Source: Synergistaceae bacterium
GTDB lineage: Bacteria > Synergistota > Synergistia > Synergistales > Aminobacteriaceae
Assembly: GCA_017394925.1 (NCBI GenBank)
Contig: JAFPWQ010000083.1
Location: 1 to 5,313, forward strand
Length of the DNA: 5,313 bases
Direction of reading: 5' to 3'
Positions 1 to 5,313 of the stretch are shown in pieces (the first letter of the stretch is position 1; every line of letters begins with the position of its first letter). A model generated the notes under the pieces. The model did no database searches. It was not told where the DNA came from and was given only the letters and a program-made list of their open reading frames with translations. Made by a program: the position numbers and the translations under genes.

Positions 1-666
1 AGTAGCTCCGGCCTTCACACATGCAAGTGAATTCGCTACTCCCATTCCCAAATTATTATGGCAGTGCGTGGATATGTCTACGCTGTCTATGCCTTCAACA
101 TGTTCACGGAGATACGCGATTAAATCTCCCATTTCCTGAGGCGTTGAATATCCGACAGTATCAGGGACATTAATCGTGCTTGCACCTGCGGCAATTGCGT
201 TTGAGAATGCCTGAGCGAGAAATTCCCTGTCTGAACGTGATGCGTCTTCTGCTGAAAATTCTATGTCTTCGCATTTCGATTTTGCGTACGCTACCATTTC
301 GCTTATGGTCTGCAATACCTGTTCGCGCGTCATTCGTAATTTATACTGCATGTGAACATCACTTGTCGCTATGAATACATGTATGCGGGGCTTCTTTGCG
401 TCCTTCACTGCCTCCCATGCCGTGTCTATGTCTTTCTTGTTGGCACGGGCTAAACTTGCGATCGTGCAATTTGGTGCTGCACCTGCGATTGCCTGAATGC
501 TTTTGAAGTCCATCGGTGATGCAATTGCGAATCCTGCCTCGATAATATCAACTCCGAGTTTCTCAAGCTGACGGGCCATTACGATTTTCTCGCTCAAGTT
601 CATACTGCATCCGGGTGATTGCTCGCCGTCTCTTAAAGTTGTGTCGAAAATTTTAACCTGCTTCAT
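1..666 (-). CDS. leuA: 2-isopropylmalate synthase, N-terminal part (3' end outside window)
   Basis: LeuA condenses acetyl-CoA with 2-oxoisovalerate to 2-isopropylmalate, the first committed step of leucine synthesis, in the cytoplasm. The visible 222 residues form the start of the HMGL-like TIM barrel. The family signature DTTLRDGEQSPG lies at residues 8-19, with the catalytic Arg12 and metal-binding Asp13. FIATSDVHMQYKLRM (98-112) is typical of LeuA. HCHNNLGMGVANS (201-213) carries the two metal-ligand histidines H201 and H203, at nearly the same positions as in E. coli LeuA. The ATG at 664-666 is preceded by AGGAGG (674-679) with 7 nt spacing, so the start is secure. The rest of the barrel and the C-terminal leucine-binding domain (about 280 residues, judged from family length) lie beyond the left edge. 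Homocitrate or citramalate synthase is possible but less likely; the leucine leader upstream supports LeuA. Confidence 0.95.
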   Translation of the reverse strand, partial: MKQVKIFDTTLRDGEQSPGCSMNLSEKIVMARQLEKLGVDIIEAGFAIASPMDFKSIQAIAGAAPNCTIASLARANKKDIDTAWEAVKDAKKPRIHVFIATSDVHMQYKLRMTREQVLQTISEMVAYAKSKCEDIEFSAEDASRSDREFLAQAFSNAIAAGASTINVPDTVGYSTPQEMGDLIAYLREHVEGIDSVDISTHCHNNLGMGVANSLACVKAGAT

Positions 667-673
667 TAATTTT

Positions 674-679
674 CCTCCT
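674..679 (-). promoter_or_regulatory. Ribosome binding site of leuA
   Basis: AGGAGG on the minus strand, 7 nt before the leuA ATG. It lies just after the U tract of the attenuator hairpin, so leuA can be translated only when transcription reads through the terminator. Confidence 0.9.
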
Positions 680-682
680 GTG

Positions 683-729
683 AATAAAAATCGAGGACCT
701 GAAACTTTTTTTGTTGTCTCAGATCCCCG
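683..729 (-). terminator. Attenuator: intrinsic terminator before leuA
   Basis: On the minus strand, positions 729-716 (CGGGGATCTGAGAC) pair with 705-692 (GTTTCAGGTCCTCG). This gives 14 continuous base pairs, three of them G-U, with a 10-nt A-rich loop (715-706) followed by ATTTTTATT (691-683). This is the form of a Rho-independent terminator. It lies between the leader peptide and leuA, so it would stop transcription before the gene. Its 5' arm overlaps the 3' arm of the antiterminator (721-731), so only one of the two can form at a time. Confidence 0.88.
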
Positions 730-787
730 AATCATTTTCTGAATTTCTATGACTGTGCACTAAAATTTATCTGCACTCCGGAGATCC
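721..787 (-). promoter_or_regulatory. Antiterminator of the leucine attenuator
   Basis: On the minus strand, GGATCTCCGGA (787-777) can pair with TTCGGGGATCT (731-721) over 11 continuous pairs, three of them G-U. Inside the loop, GTGCA (776-772) can pair with TGCAC (759-755), stacking directly on the first stem. Forming this structure uses up the 5' arm of the terminator. The leader stop codon (760-762) lies in the small inner loop. A ribosome finishing the peptide would therefore cover the 5' arm and favour termination, while one stalled earlier at the Leu codons would leave it free. The pairing is read by hand; no folding energy was computed. Confidence 0.75.
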
Positions 788-834
788 GAAATGCATAATA
801 ATAGTGCGAGTGTTGATGCAAATGCTCTGTGCAT
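760..834 (-). CDS. Leucine leader peptide (attenuation), 24 aa
   Basis: A short open frame on the minus strand encodes 24 residues, MHRAFASTLALLLCISDLRSADKF, ending in TAG. The ATG at 832-834 is preceded by AAAGGAG (844-850) with 9 nt spacing. Five of 24 residues are Leu, four of them in LALLL at residues 9-13 (codons CTC GCA CTA TTA TTA). CTA does not occur among the 12 Leu codons of the visible leuA fragment, which fits the known use of a rare Leu codon in enterobacterial leuL control regions. The frame lies between a strong promoter and a terminator with a competing antiterminator, the arrangement of leuL. By inference, low charged tRNA-Leu stalls the ribosome at residues 9-13 and allows read-through into leuA. 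The peptide itself likely has no other function. A hydrophobic run alone could occur by chance; the full context makes that unlikely. Confidence 0.82.
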   Translation of the reverse strand: MHRAFASTLALLLCISDLRSADKF

Positions 835-877
835 ATTCTGAATCTCCTTTCATGAAATTAATTTTTGAACGCGTGAT

Positions 878-906
878 ATTTTACATGCTAAGTTTTCGTG
901 TGTCAA
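878..906 (-). promoter_or_regulatory. Sigma-70-type promoter of the leader-leuA transcript
   Basis: The minus strand has a perfect -35 TTGACA (906-901), a 17-bp spacer and a -10 TAAAAT (883-878). Transcription would start near 870-874, about 36-40 nt before the leader peptide ATG. The region upstream of the -35 is A/T-rich. This is the only promoter of this quality I see in the window. Confidence 0.85.
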
Positions 907-958
907 AAAATGAAAATATAAATGCAAATGTAAACTTTTTCTTGATTAGTGAACAATA

Positions 959-970
959 ATTTACGTAAAT
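959..970. repeat. 12-bp perfect palindrome, possible operator
   Basis: ATTTACGTAAAT is perfectly self-complementary. It lies between the divergent leuA and prepilin promoters, about 52 bp upstream of the leuA -35 and 26 bp before the proposed rightward -10. Its size and place would fit a dimeric regulator site, but only one copy is seen and AT-rich palindromes arise by chance. Confidence 0.3.
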
Positions 971-976
971 ATACTG

Positions 977-990
977 AAAAAAAAAAAAAA
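977..990 (+). repeat. Homopolymer run of 14 A
   Basis: Fourteen A in a row lie directly upstream of the possible extended -10 at 996-1004. Such tracts bend DNA and can act like UP elements. A run of this length is also prone to slippage, so its length may vary between strains or be a sequencing artefact. Confidence 0.6.
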
Positions 991-995
991 TCGCG

Positions 996-1004
996 TGATA
1001 AAAT
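996..1004 (+). promoter_or_regulatory. Possible extended -10 promoter for the prepilin gene
   Basis: TGATAAAAT matches the extended -10 form TGnTAtAAT at five of six hexamer positions plus the TG. There is no good -35: the best match, CTGAAA at 974-979, lies 19 bp away inside the A tract. Extended -10 promoters can work without one. Transcription would start near 1011 and leave an untranslated leader of about 205 nt. Confidence 0.4.
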
Positions 1005-1200
1005 CAGCACTATCAAACATACAGATTTTCACACAATTTAATCTTTAAATTTTTTCGGAGTATCAGGTCTTATTTCATATGTTGCTTATGGCATGAGGAA
1101 TACGGCGGTTGTCTTGTGTGCCAAAAATTATGTGTGTGGGCGTTGAATATTTGCAGTGAGAGAAAAAAGTTTTAGGACAGCAACATTTAACAGAAGGGTC
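1005..1200 (+). other. Non-coding stretch, probable long 5' untranslated region of the prepilin gene
   Basis: No convincing gene lies here. If the promoter at 996-1004 is real, this is a long mRNA leader. ATGTTGCT (1079-1086) is complementary to AGCAACAT (1179-1186), which could close a loop of 92 nt, and TGGCAT (1089-1094) can pair with GTGCCA (1118-1123) inside it. I do not recognise a known riboswitch; the c-di-GMP-I riboswitch, which could be expected before a pilin gene, is not apparent. There is no U-rich terminator hairpin in it. Confidence 0.3.
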
Positions 1201-1207
1201 AAGGAGG
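1201..1207 (+). promoter_or_regulatory. Ribosome binding site of the prepilin gene
   Basis: AAGGAGG, 9 nt before the ATG at 1217. It selects this ATG over the in-frame ATG of codon 5, which would be about 21 nt away. Confidence 0.85.
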
Positions 1208-1216
1208 AAAGAAAGA

Positions 1217-1759
1217 ATGAAGAAAATTATGCGCAAAGGTTTTACGCTCGTGGAGTTACTGGTAGTTCTGACAGTAATAGGGATTCTTAGTACCATGTTC
1301 ACGATTTCAGGAAGAGAGGCATCAAACATCGCACAGGCAAGTAAGATCGTTGAAAACTTCCAGATAATTAGTGCCGCAATGAATATGTACTATTCGGACA
1401 ATACATATGCATGTAACTTGGCTGAGAAAGATGATGATAATGATGTAGATGTTGTTACTGAAGCAAAGCTACTGGAGGCGTTAAAGGGTTATTTGAAGAG
1501 TACAACGAATATAGAGGCAGCTGCTACTAGTCCTGCGGATAGTAAGTTTAATATTACGTTTAACGATGGCAAATGGTGGCTTACTTATACTTTGCCAGCA
1601 ACCAGTGTAAAAATCGCCCAGATTCTGGCGAATAAAGCCCTGCAGGAAGGTTTTGTAAGCGGCAATGATAAAACAGCAGGAACAGATACCGGTAAATATG
1701 TAGCTACAGTAACAGATGGAGCTCTTACAACGACAGGTGTCTGGTATCAGGTAAGATAA
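1217..1759 (+). CDS. Prepilin-type N-terminal cleavage/methylation domain protein (type IV pilin or pseudopilin-like)
   Basis: The 180-residue product begins with a class III signal: a basic leader MKKIMRKG, then FTLVELLVVLTVIGILSTMF. Prepilin peptidase should cut after Gly8, leaving Phe at +1 with the conserved Glu at +5 (Glu13). The hydrophobic N-terminal helix (about residues 9-30) anchors the protein in the inner membrane and packs in the pilus core. Residues 31-62 continue as a helix (ending NMYYSDNTY, as in many pseudopilins). The rest is a small variable domain with an Asp-rich stretch, KDDDNDVDVV (71-80), and a Trp pair at 120-121. There is one Cys (Cys66), so no disulfide-bounded pilin loop. 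It could be a type IV pilin, a competence pseudopilin or a type II secretion pseudopilin; the sequence does not decide. No peptidase, ATPase or other pilin gene is next to it. It is transcribed alone, divergent from leuA and convergent with mutS2. Confidence 0.9.
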   Translation: MKKIMRKGFTLVELLVVLTVIGILSTMFTISGREASNIAQASKIVENFQIISAAMNMYYSDNTYACNLAEKDDDNDVDVVTEAKLLEALKGYLKSTTNIEAAATSPADSKFNITFNDGKWWLTYTLPATSVKIAQILANKALQEGFVSGNDKTAGTDTGKYVATVTDGALTTTGVWYQVR

Positions 1760-1810
1760 GAAAATATCAGTCAGTCATCAACAACAACTGCAAATACTGA
1801 ACGCGAATAC

Positions 1811-1841
1811 AAAAAAGAGTCTCCCGTCAAAAGGAGGCTCT
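1811..1841. terminator. Bidirectional intrinsic terminator between the prepilin gene and mutS2
   Basis: GAGTCTCC (1817-1824) pairs with GGAGGCTC (1833-1840), 8 bp with one G-T, plus A1816-T1841, around an 8-nt loop. On the minus strand the hairpin is followed by TTTTTT (1816-1811), giving a strong terminator for the tsaB-cvpA-mutS2 operon, 25 nt after the mutS2 stop. On the plus strand the following tract (TCTTCATTTCTT) is U-rich but broken, so termination of the prepilin transcript may be weaker. Confidence 0.82.
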
Positions 1842-1865
1842 CTTCATTTCTTCATTTATGCCTGT

Positions 1866-4220
1866 CTACTTGAACTCAACGATCGTAACTCCAAATCCCC
1901 CTTCCCCCTCACCGCCAAGCCGAAAACTTTTCACGTAATGAAGTCTCGAACATAACGCATGAACTTCCCTGCGCAAAATTCCTTCACCGCGTCCGTGAAT
2001 CACCGTAACAATATGATGATTGGCACGATATGCCCGGTCAAGATAGCTCTCGACTAACGGCATGGCCTCAGCAACAAGCATTCCCCGTACCATGATTGAC
2101 GGCGGTACACTGTCAACCTTCGTTAAATGACTCGTGTCTGATGGAGGCATTGCAACTTTTGCTTTCTTGTCCGTCGCGATTAACTGCGAAACAGGAACAT
2201 CAATATTCAATGGTCCTGCTGTCATGTATGCGCGTCCGTTCTTAATCTCGTTGATGAGTCCTACTATGCCGCTTCCTGCTACCATTGCAGTAACTCCCGG
2301 TGCAGGTTCAAATGGCTTCGGACTGTTTTCGATTTCGCGTTCGGTTCTCTTTTTGTGTCTGCCTTCAATGATGCCTCGTAATTTGTTTAATTCTCTTCGT
2401 CTCACGTCATAACCTTTTCTTGCTGATACTTTTGCTGTCTCTTCAAGTTCGCGTATTATTTCTTTCGATGTCTCTTCGGCCTTAGCGATAAATTTCTCGG
2501 CTTTACGGTCTGCGGCCTGCATGATTTTATCCCGCTGAAAATCAATCTCTGCTACTCTTGCCTTGTATGTGTCTCTCAATGCTTCTGCTTCTTCAACTGT
2601 CTTTTTGAAATCACGTTCTGCAGAATCAAGTGCGGCTTTACGTTCGTTAAGTTCGCTCATGATGTCTTCAGCTGTCAGTTCACGGGAGTCAAGATTACCA
2701 TGCGCAAGTTTTATCACACTCTCAGGCATTCCGTATCTTTTCGCAATCAGCAATGCACTGCTTCGTCCAGGTATGCCCATTAAGAGCCGGTACGTTGGCT
2801 GTAACTTCTCGATGTCAAATTCCATGCTCGCAGTCTCTACTCCATCTGTCGTGAGTGCATATTGCTTTATGGGATTATGATGTGTAGTTGCAAGCGTGAT
2901 TGTCCCGTTCTGCTTGAGCGTCTCAAGAATCGCTACACCGAGTGCTGCTCCTTCATGCGGATCTGTTCCTGCTCCTAACTCATCAAGAAGTACGAGTGAT
3001 GACTCCGTTGAATGTTTCAGGATGTGAATTATTTTTTTGAGATGTGAGCTGAAAGTTGAGAGATTTTGTTCGATTGACTGCTCATCGCCTATGTCCGCGT
3101 AAATTTCATCGAATGTCCCGATTACGCTTCCGTCCCTTGCAGGAATGGGAAGTCCAAGCCACGCAAGAGATATTAATACGCCCGCAGTCTTGAGGGTTAC
3201 GGTCTTGCCGCCGGTATTCGAGCCTGTGATTATGAGTTCAGAAAATTTTTCGCCGCATGATATATCAATCGGAACTGCTTTGTCTTTCAGCATCGGATGA
3301 CGCGCTCCAACAAGCCTGAAAAATTTTTTGCGTGTCAGTTCGGGCATGACGCATTTCTTTGAGCGAATCAAATCATCACATGCACACATCAAATCAAGAG
3401 TGCCGATAATTTTTTCTGCGTTTGTGATTGCATTCTCACGGGATAATATATTTCTAGTCAGTGCTAAAAGGATAACGCGTTCTTCGTCTCTTTCGTCTTT
3501 CGTTTTGATGATAAGATTGTTATTGATGTGCGATAATGCTTTAGGTTCCATGTAAACGGAATTCCCAGAACTTGAACGTTCAACCGCAAGACCTGGAAAA
3601 CGATTAATATATTCCTGCCTTACGAGCAATAAGAATCTTCCTTCACGCCACGATAAAGATCTCTCCTGAAGCATATTAGTGATGTCTGAGTCCTCGAATA
3701 ATTTCTGCGAGATTCTTCTGCCGGTCTTCTTGAGTGATTCAATTTCAGTTCGCAAGTTAAAGAGTTTAGGCGATGCATTATCGGATAATCTGCCGGAGTC
3801 CTCAATCACATTCAGAGCGTCAATCTCAGGCGTGAAATCTCCGATGCTTTTTCTCATGGCCTCAATGTTAGGATAGTTCGCAGTGATACTCGTAAGTCCT
3901 TCGCGTATATGCCTCGCACACTGCAGTACACTTCGTACACGCAGTAATTCTTCGCCGGATAAAATTCCGCTTCGCCGTGCCTGAGTGAACATCGGAGAGA
4001 CTGCCTCAAGATTTGCATTGAATGAGAACTCCCCGTTTCTGTCAGTTAAATCAAGCCATTCACGCAATAATCCCTCGCGTTTACTCAGCGAATCAAAATC
4101 TTCTGCAGGTCTGAGCGAATCTAAAATTAACTCCCCTAATCCGCCGCGTAATTTTTCACGGTAGGGGAGCAAATTCTTTCCGAGTTCTAATACTTCTGAT
4201 ACACTTTCACTTATCCGCAT
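1866..4220 (-). CDS. mutS2: MutS2 family ATPase with C-terminal Smr domain
   Basis: MutS2 is a homodimeric MutS-like ATPase without the mismatch-reading domain. In other bacteria it suppresses homologous recombination at branched DNA or splits collided ribosomes. The 784-residue length is normal. N-terminal lever and core domains cover about 1-300. The ATPase follows: Walker A GSNTGGKT (333-340), the IGDEQSIEQNLSTFSSH segment (377-393), Walker B with D413 E414 in LLDELGAGTDP, and the ATTHH switch (444-448). A charged coiled coil runs over about 515-630, a small beta domain over about 640-680, and Smr over about 707-784 with HGRGEG at 742-747. The usual Smr LDLRG-type motif reads IMVRG (709-713), so the acidic residue is Met710. 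The ATG overlaps the cvpA stop as TAATG, with only a weak SD (GGCGGA), suggesting translational coupling. The family call is very secure; the cellular role here is not shown. Confidence 0.97.
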   Translation of the reverse strand: MRISESVSEVLELGKNLLPYREKLRGGLGELILDSLRPAEDFDSLSKREGLLREWLDLTDRNGEFSFNANLEAVSPMFTQARRSGILSGEELLRVRSVLQCARHIREGLTSITANYPNIEAMRKSIGDFTPEIDALNVIEDSGRLSDNASPKLFNLRTEIESLKKTGRRISQKLFEDSDITNMLQERSLSWREGRFLLLVRQEYINRFPGLAVERSSSGNSVYMEPKALSHINNNLIIKTKDERDEERVILLALTRNILSRENAITNAEKIIGTLDLMCACDDLIRSKKCVMPELTRKKFFRLVGARHPMLKDKAVPIDISCGEKFSELIITGSNTGGKTVTLKTAGVLISLAWLGLPIPARDGSVIGTFDEIYADIGDEQSIEQNLSTFSSHLKKIIHILKHSTESSLVLLDELGAGTDPHEGAALGVAILETLKQNGTITLATTHHNPIKQYALTTDGVETASMEFDIEKLQPTYRLLMGIPGRSSALLIAKRYGMPESVIKLAHGNLDSRELTAEDIMSELNERKAALDSAERDFKKTVEEAEALRDTYKARVAEIDFQRDKIMQAADRKAEKFIAKAEETSKEIIRELEETAKVSARKGYDVRRRELNKLRGIIEGRHKKRTEREIENSPKPFEPAPGVTAMVAGSGIVGLINEIKNGRAYMTAGPLNIDVPVSQLIATDKKAKVAMPPSDTSHLTKVDSVPPSIMVRGMLVAEAMPLVESYLDRAYRANHHIVTVIHGRGEGILRREVHALCSRLHYVKSFRLGGEGEGGFGVTIVEFK

Positions 4221-4756
4221 TACATTCCGCCCGTCAGTTTCGTGAAGTCTAAGATGTTATGAGACTGCAGAAAATCACGCACAAACGGCCATACATGAGA
4301 AGCTGCCTTCATCGTGTAACTTTCTTTCATCCAGTCTGACGGCAACACAGGCGAGAATGTCTCAGCAATGGCATAAACGAACAGAATCACAAAGCATGTC
4401 TTCAGGAGTCCGATAAACATTCCGAAAAAGTGATCCGTAACTGATAACTGCGTAACCTGTACAAGCATTGAGAGTACCCAGCCGATTATTGCGAATATAA
4501 TCTCTACGGTGAAGAATATTGCTACTGCACACACAAGCGATACTGCTGTTCTGTCTATCGATGTGTTACCGAGATAACGCATAGCCAGATCTGTAGCAGG
4601 GTCTAAGAATTTCCATGCGCAGAATACTCCGGCAAACAGACCCACAAGACCAATTATTTCTCCTGAGAAGCCTCTGACTAATCCCCTCCAGAGAAAAAAT
4701 ATAAAAACGATTCCTATAATTGCATCAACGATTAAGCCAATGCTGATATTATTCAT
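4220..4756 (-). CDS. cvpA: CvpA family membrane protein
   Basis: A 178-residue integral membrane protein with about four hydrophobic segments (near residues 5-22, 30-50, 71-98 and 108-131). Conserved-looking features are Asp11 in the first helix, the RGLVRG turn (24-29) after it, and the TDHFFGMFIGLLK segment (107-119), typical of the CvpA/colicin V production family. The C-terminal 45 residues are soluble. The biochemical function of the family is unsettled; it was named for colicin V export in E. coli. I chose ATG 4754-4756 because GGAGG (4765-4769) stands 8 nt before it. An in-frame GTG three codons earlier (4763-4765) overlaps that SD and is unlikely to be used. The gene starts 17 nt after tsaB and its TAA shares one base with the mutS2 ATG, so the three are one operon. 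Confidence 0.88.
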   Translation of the reverse strand: MNNISIGLIVDAIIGIVFIFFLWRGLVRGFSGEIIGLVGLFAGVFCAWKFLDPATDLAMRYLGNTSIDRTAVSLVCAVAIFFTVEIIFAIIGWVLSMLVQVTQLSVTDHFFGMFIGLLKTCFVILFVYAIAETFSPVLPSDWMKESYTMKAASHVWPFVRDFLQSHNILDFTKLTGGM

Positions 4757-4764
4757 GATAAACA

Positions 4765-4769
4765 CCTCC
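4765..4769 (-). promoter_or_regulatory. Ribosome binding site deciding the cvpA start
   Basis: GGAGG on the minus strand, 8 nt before ATG 4754-4756. The longer reading from GTG 4763-4765 would begin inside this site, so the ATG is preferred. Confidence 0.8.
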
Positions 4770-4773
4770 AGTT

Positions 4774-5313
4774 TTAATTTACTCCCTGAGGAGCACGGTA
4801 ATATGAAATTTTCAGGTTCATGGGACTGACTGCAAGATTGATTCTTTCACGGGCAATTTCACACAGCGATAACATTTCGGGTTTCACTTTATGCATTGCG
4901 ATTTGCGGAAGTGATATGCGTTCGGGGTTATCAGAGATTATTTGAGCGTCATGATTATCATTCAGCCATGAGAGTATATCTTCGTGCGAATATTCGCCTG
5001 CCTCAAGGAATTTATCACAGAATGCATAAACGAATCCATGTCCGGCATACACAAGCACAAGAACTTTTCCCGTCATATTGAATGAACGCGCTAACACCTC
5101 AAGCGATGAGACTGGTATTATCTTTGCCCCTGACGCATAAGCAAGCCCGGACGCATAAGCAGCTCCAACACGAATGCCCGTAAAAAAACCCGGCCCATTG
5201 GTTAATGCAACGTAATCTGTATCACTGAACGATAAATTATTTCTGCGCATAATTCTTTCGGTCATTAAGGGAAGTTCCGTTGATTGCTGACGGCCTAAAT
5301 CATATTGTTCTGA
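4774..5313 (-). CDS. tsaB: tRNA N6-threonylcarbamoyladenosine (t6A) synthesis protein TsaB, 5' end outside window
   Basis: TsaB (YeaZ) is the non-catalytic partner of TsaD in the bacterial complex that places t6A at position 37 of ANN-decoding tRNAs. The frame is open to the window edge, giving 179 visible residues. The region around LGRQQSTELPLM matches the family's part with a conserved Ser/His-Glu-Leu-Leu-Pro segment. The hallmark GPGFFTGIRVG (visible residues 40-50) corresponds to the usual GPGSFTGLRIG. About 35 N-terminal residues, including the MILAIDTS-type start, should lie beyond 5313. An ATG at 5263-5265 is internal, since the homology continues upstream of it. The usual DARRGEVY-type motif is changed to YAGHGFVY (visible 89-96). 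There is no RimI domain fused at the C terminus. It is the upstream gene of an operon with cvpA and mutS2. Confidence 0.9.
   Translation of the reverse strand, partial: SEQYDLGRQQSTELPLMTERIMRRNNLSFSDTDYVALTNGPGFFTGIRVGAAYASGLAYASGAKIIPVSSLEVLARSFNMTGKVLVLVYAGHGFVYAFCDKFLEAGEYSHEDILSWLNDNHDAQIISDNPERISLPQIAMHKVKPEMLSLCEIARERINLAVSPMNLKISYYRAPQGVN

Noticed and set aside
180..374. 64-codon plus-strand frame at the left edge
   Set aside because: It is antisense to conserved LeuA sequence and has no ribosome binding site.
667..906. T-box riboswitch before leuA
   Set aside because: No T-box consensus (TGGNACCGCG-like bulge sequence) or specifier-loop architecture is visible; the leader is short and is explained by a translated Leu-rich peptide with a terminator/antiterminator pair.
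1030..1120. CACACAA (1030-1036) pairing with TTGTGTG (1114-1120)
   Set aside because: A 7-bp complement in a 200-nt stretch is expected by chance and competes with the other proposed pairings.
1093..1146. 17-codon open frame (ATG to TGA) upstream of the prepilin gene
   Set aside because: No Shine-Dalgarno sequence before it and no codon run suggesting a control peptide; too short to support alone.
1075..1329. 84-codon frame on the minus strand over the prepilin start
   Set aside because: It overlaps the conserved prepilin N terminus in antisense, has no ribosome binding site and resembles no family.
2134..2880. Plus-strand open frames of 92 and 105 codons inside mutS2
   Set aside because: They are antisense to well-conserved MutS2 coding sequence, lack ribosome binding sites and read as low-complexity Ser/Leu-rich shadows.
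1..5313. Mobile element, CRISPR array, tRNA or defence system
   Set aside because: No inverted terminal repeats, repeat-spacer pattern, transposase or nuclease gene, or tRNA-like fold was found; the genes are core metabolic and housekeeping ones.

Overview
The window is bacterial chromosomal DNA of moderate to low GC, with strong Shine-Dalgarno sequences and compact gene spacing. It holds core bacterial genes: leuA, tsaB, cvpA and mutS2, plus one prepilin-type protein. I see no transposase, phage gene, CRISPR array or tRNA. The species cannot be fixed from the sequence. A MutS2 encoded directly after CvpA and TsaB would fit Synergistota or a Firmicutes-like lineage; I lean to the former only as a guess.

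Layout, left to right. (1) Positions 1-666, minus strand: the first 222 codons of leuA (2-isopropylmalate synthase), running off the left edge. (2) Positions 667-906, minus strand: a complete-looking leucine attenuator. It has a consensus-like promoter (TTGACA, 17 bp, TAAAAT), a 24-residue leader peptide with a Leu-Ala-Leu-Leu-Leu run, an antiterminator pairing and a 14-bp terminator hairpin with a U tract just before the leuA ribosome binding site. (3) Positions about 907-1216: a divergent regulatory region with a 12-bp palindrome, a run of 14 A and a possible extended -10 promoter for the rightward gene, followed by a roughly 200-nt untranslated stretch. (4) Positions 1217-1759, plus strand: a single prepilin-like gene. 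(5) Positions 1811-1841: a hairpin terminator shared by convergent genes. (6) Positions 1866-5313, minus strand: a tight operon read as tsaB (5' end missing), cvpA, mutS2. The tsaB-cvpA gap is 17 nt and cvpA-mutS2 overlap by one base (TAATG).

How they work together: leucine supply is probably sensed by translation of the leader peptide, which decides whether transcription reaches leuA. The other operon joins tRNA t6A modification (TsaB), a small membrane protein (CvpA) and the MutS2 ATPase, which acts on DNA junctions or collided ribosomes. The prepilin stands alone, so its machinery must be elsewhere. The most notable points are the leader-peptide attenuator, worked out here to base-pair level, and a MutS2 Smr domain in which the usual LDLR-type Asp is replaced by Met.
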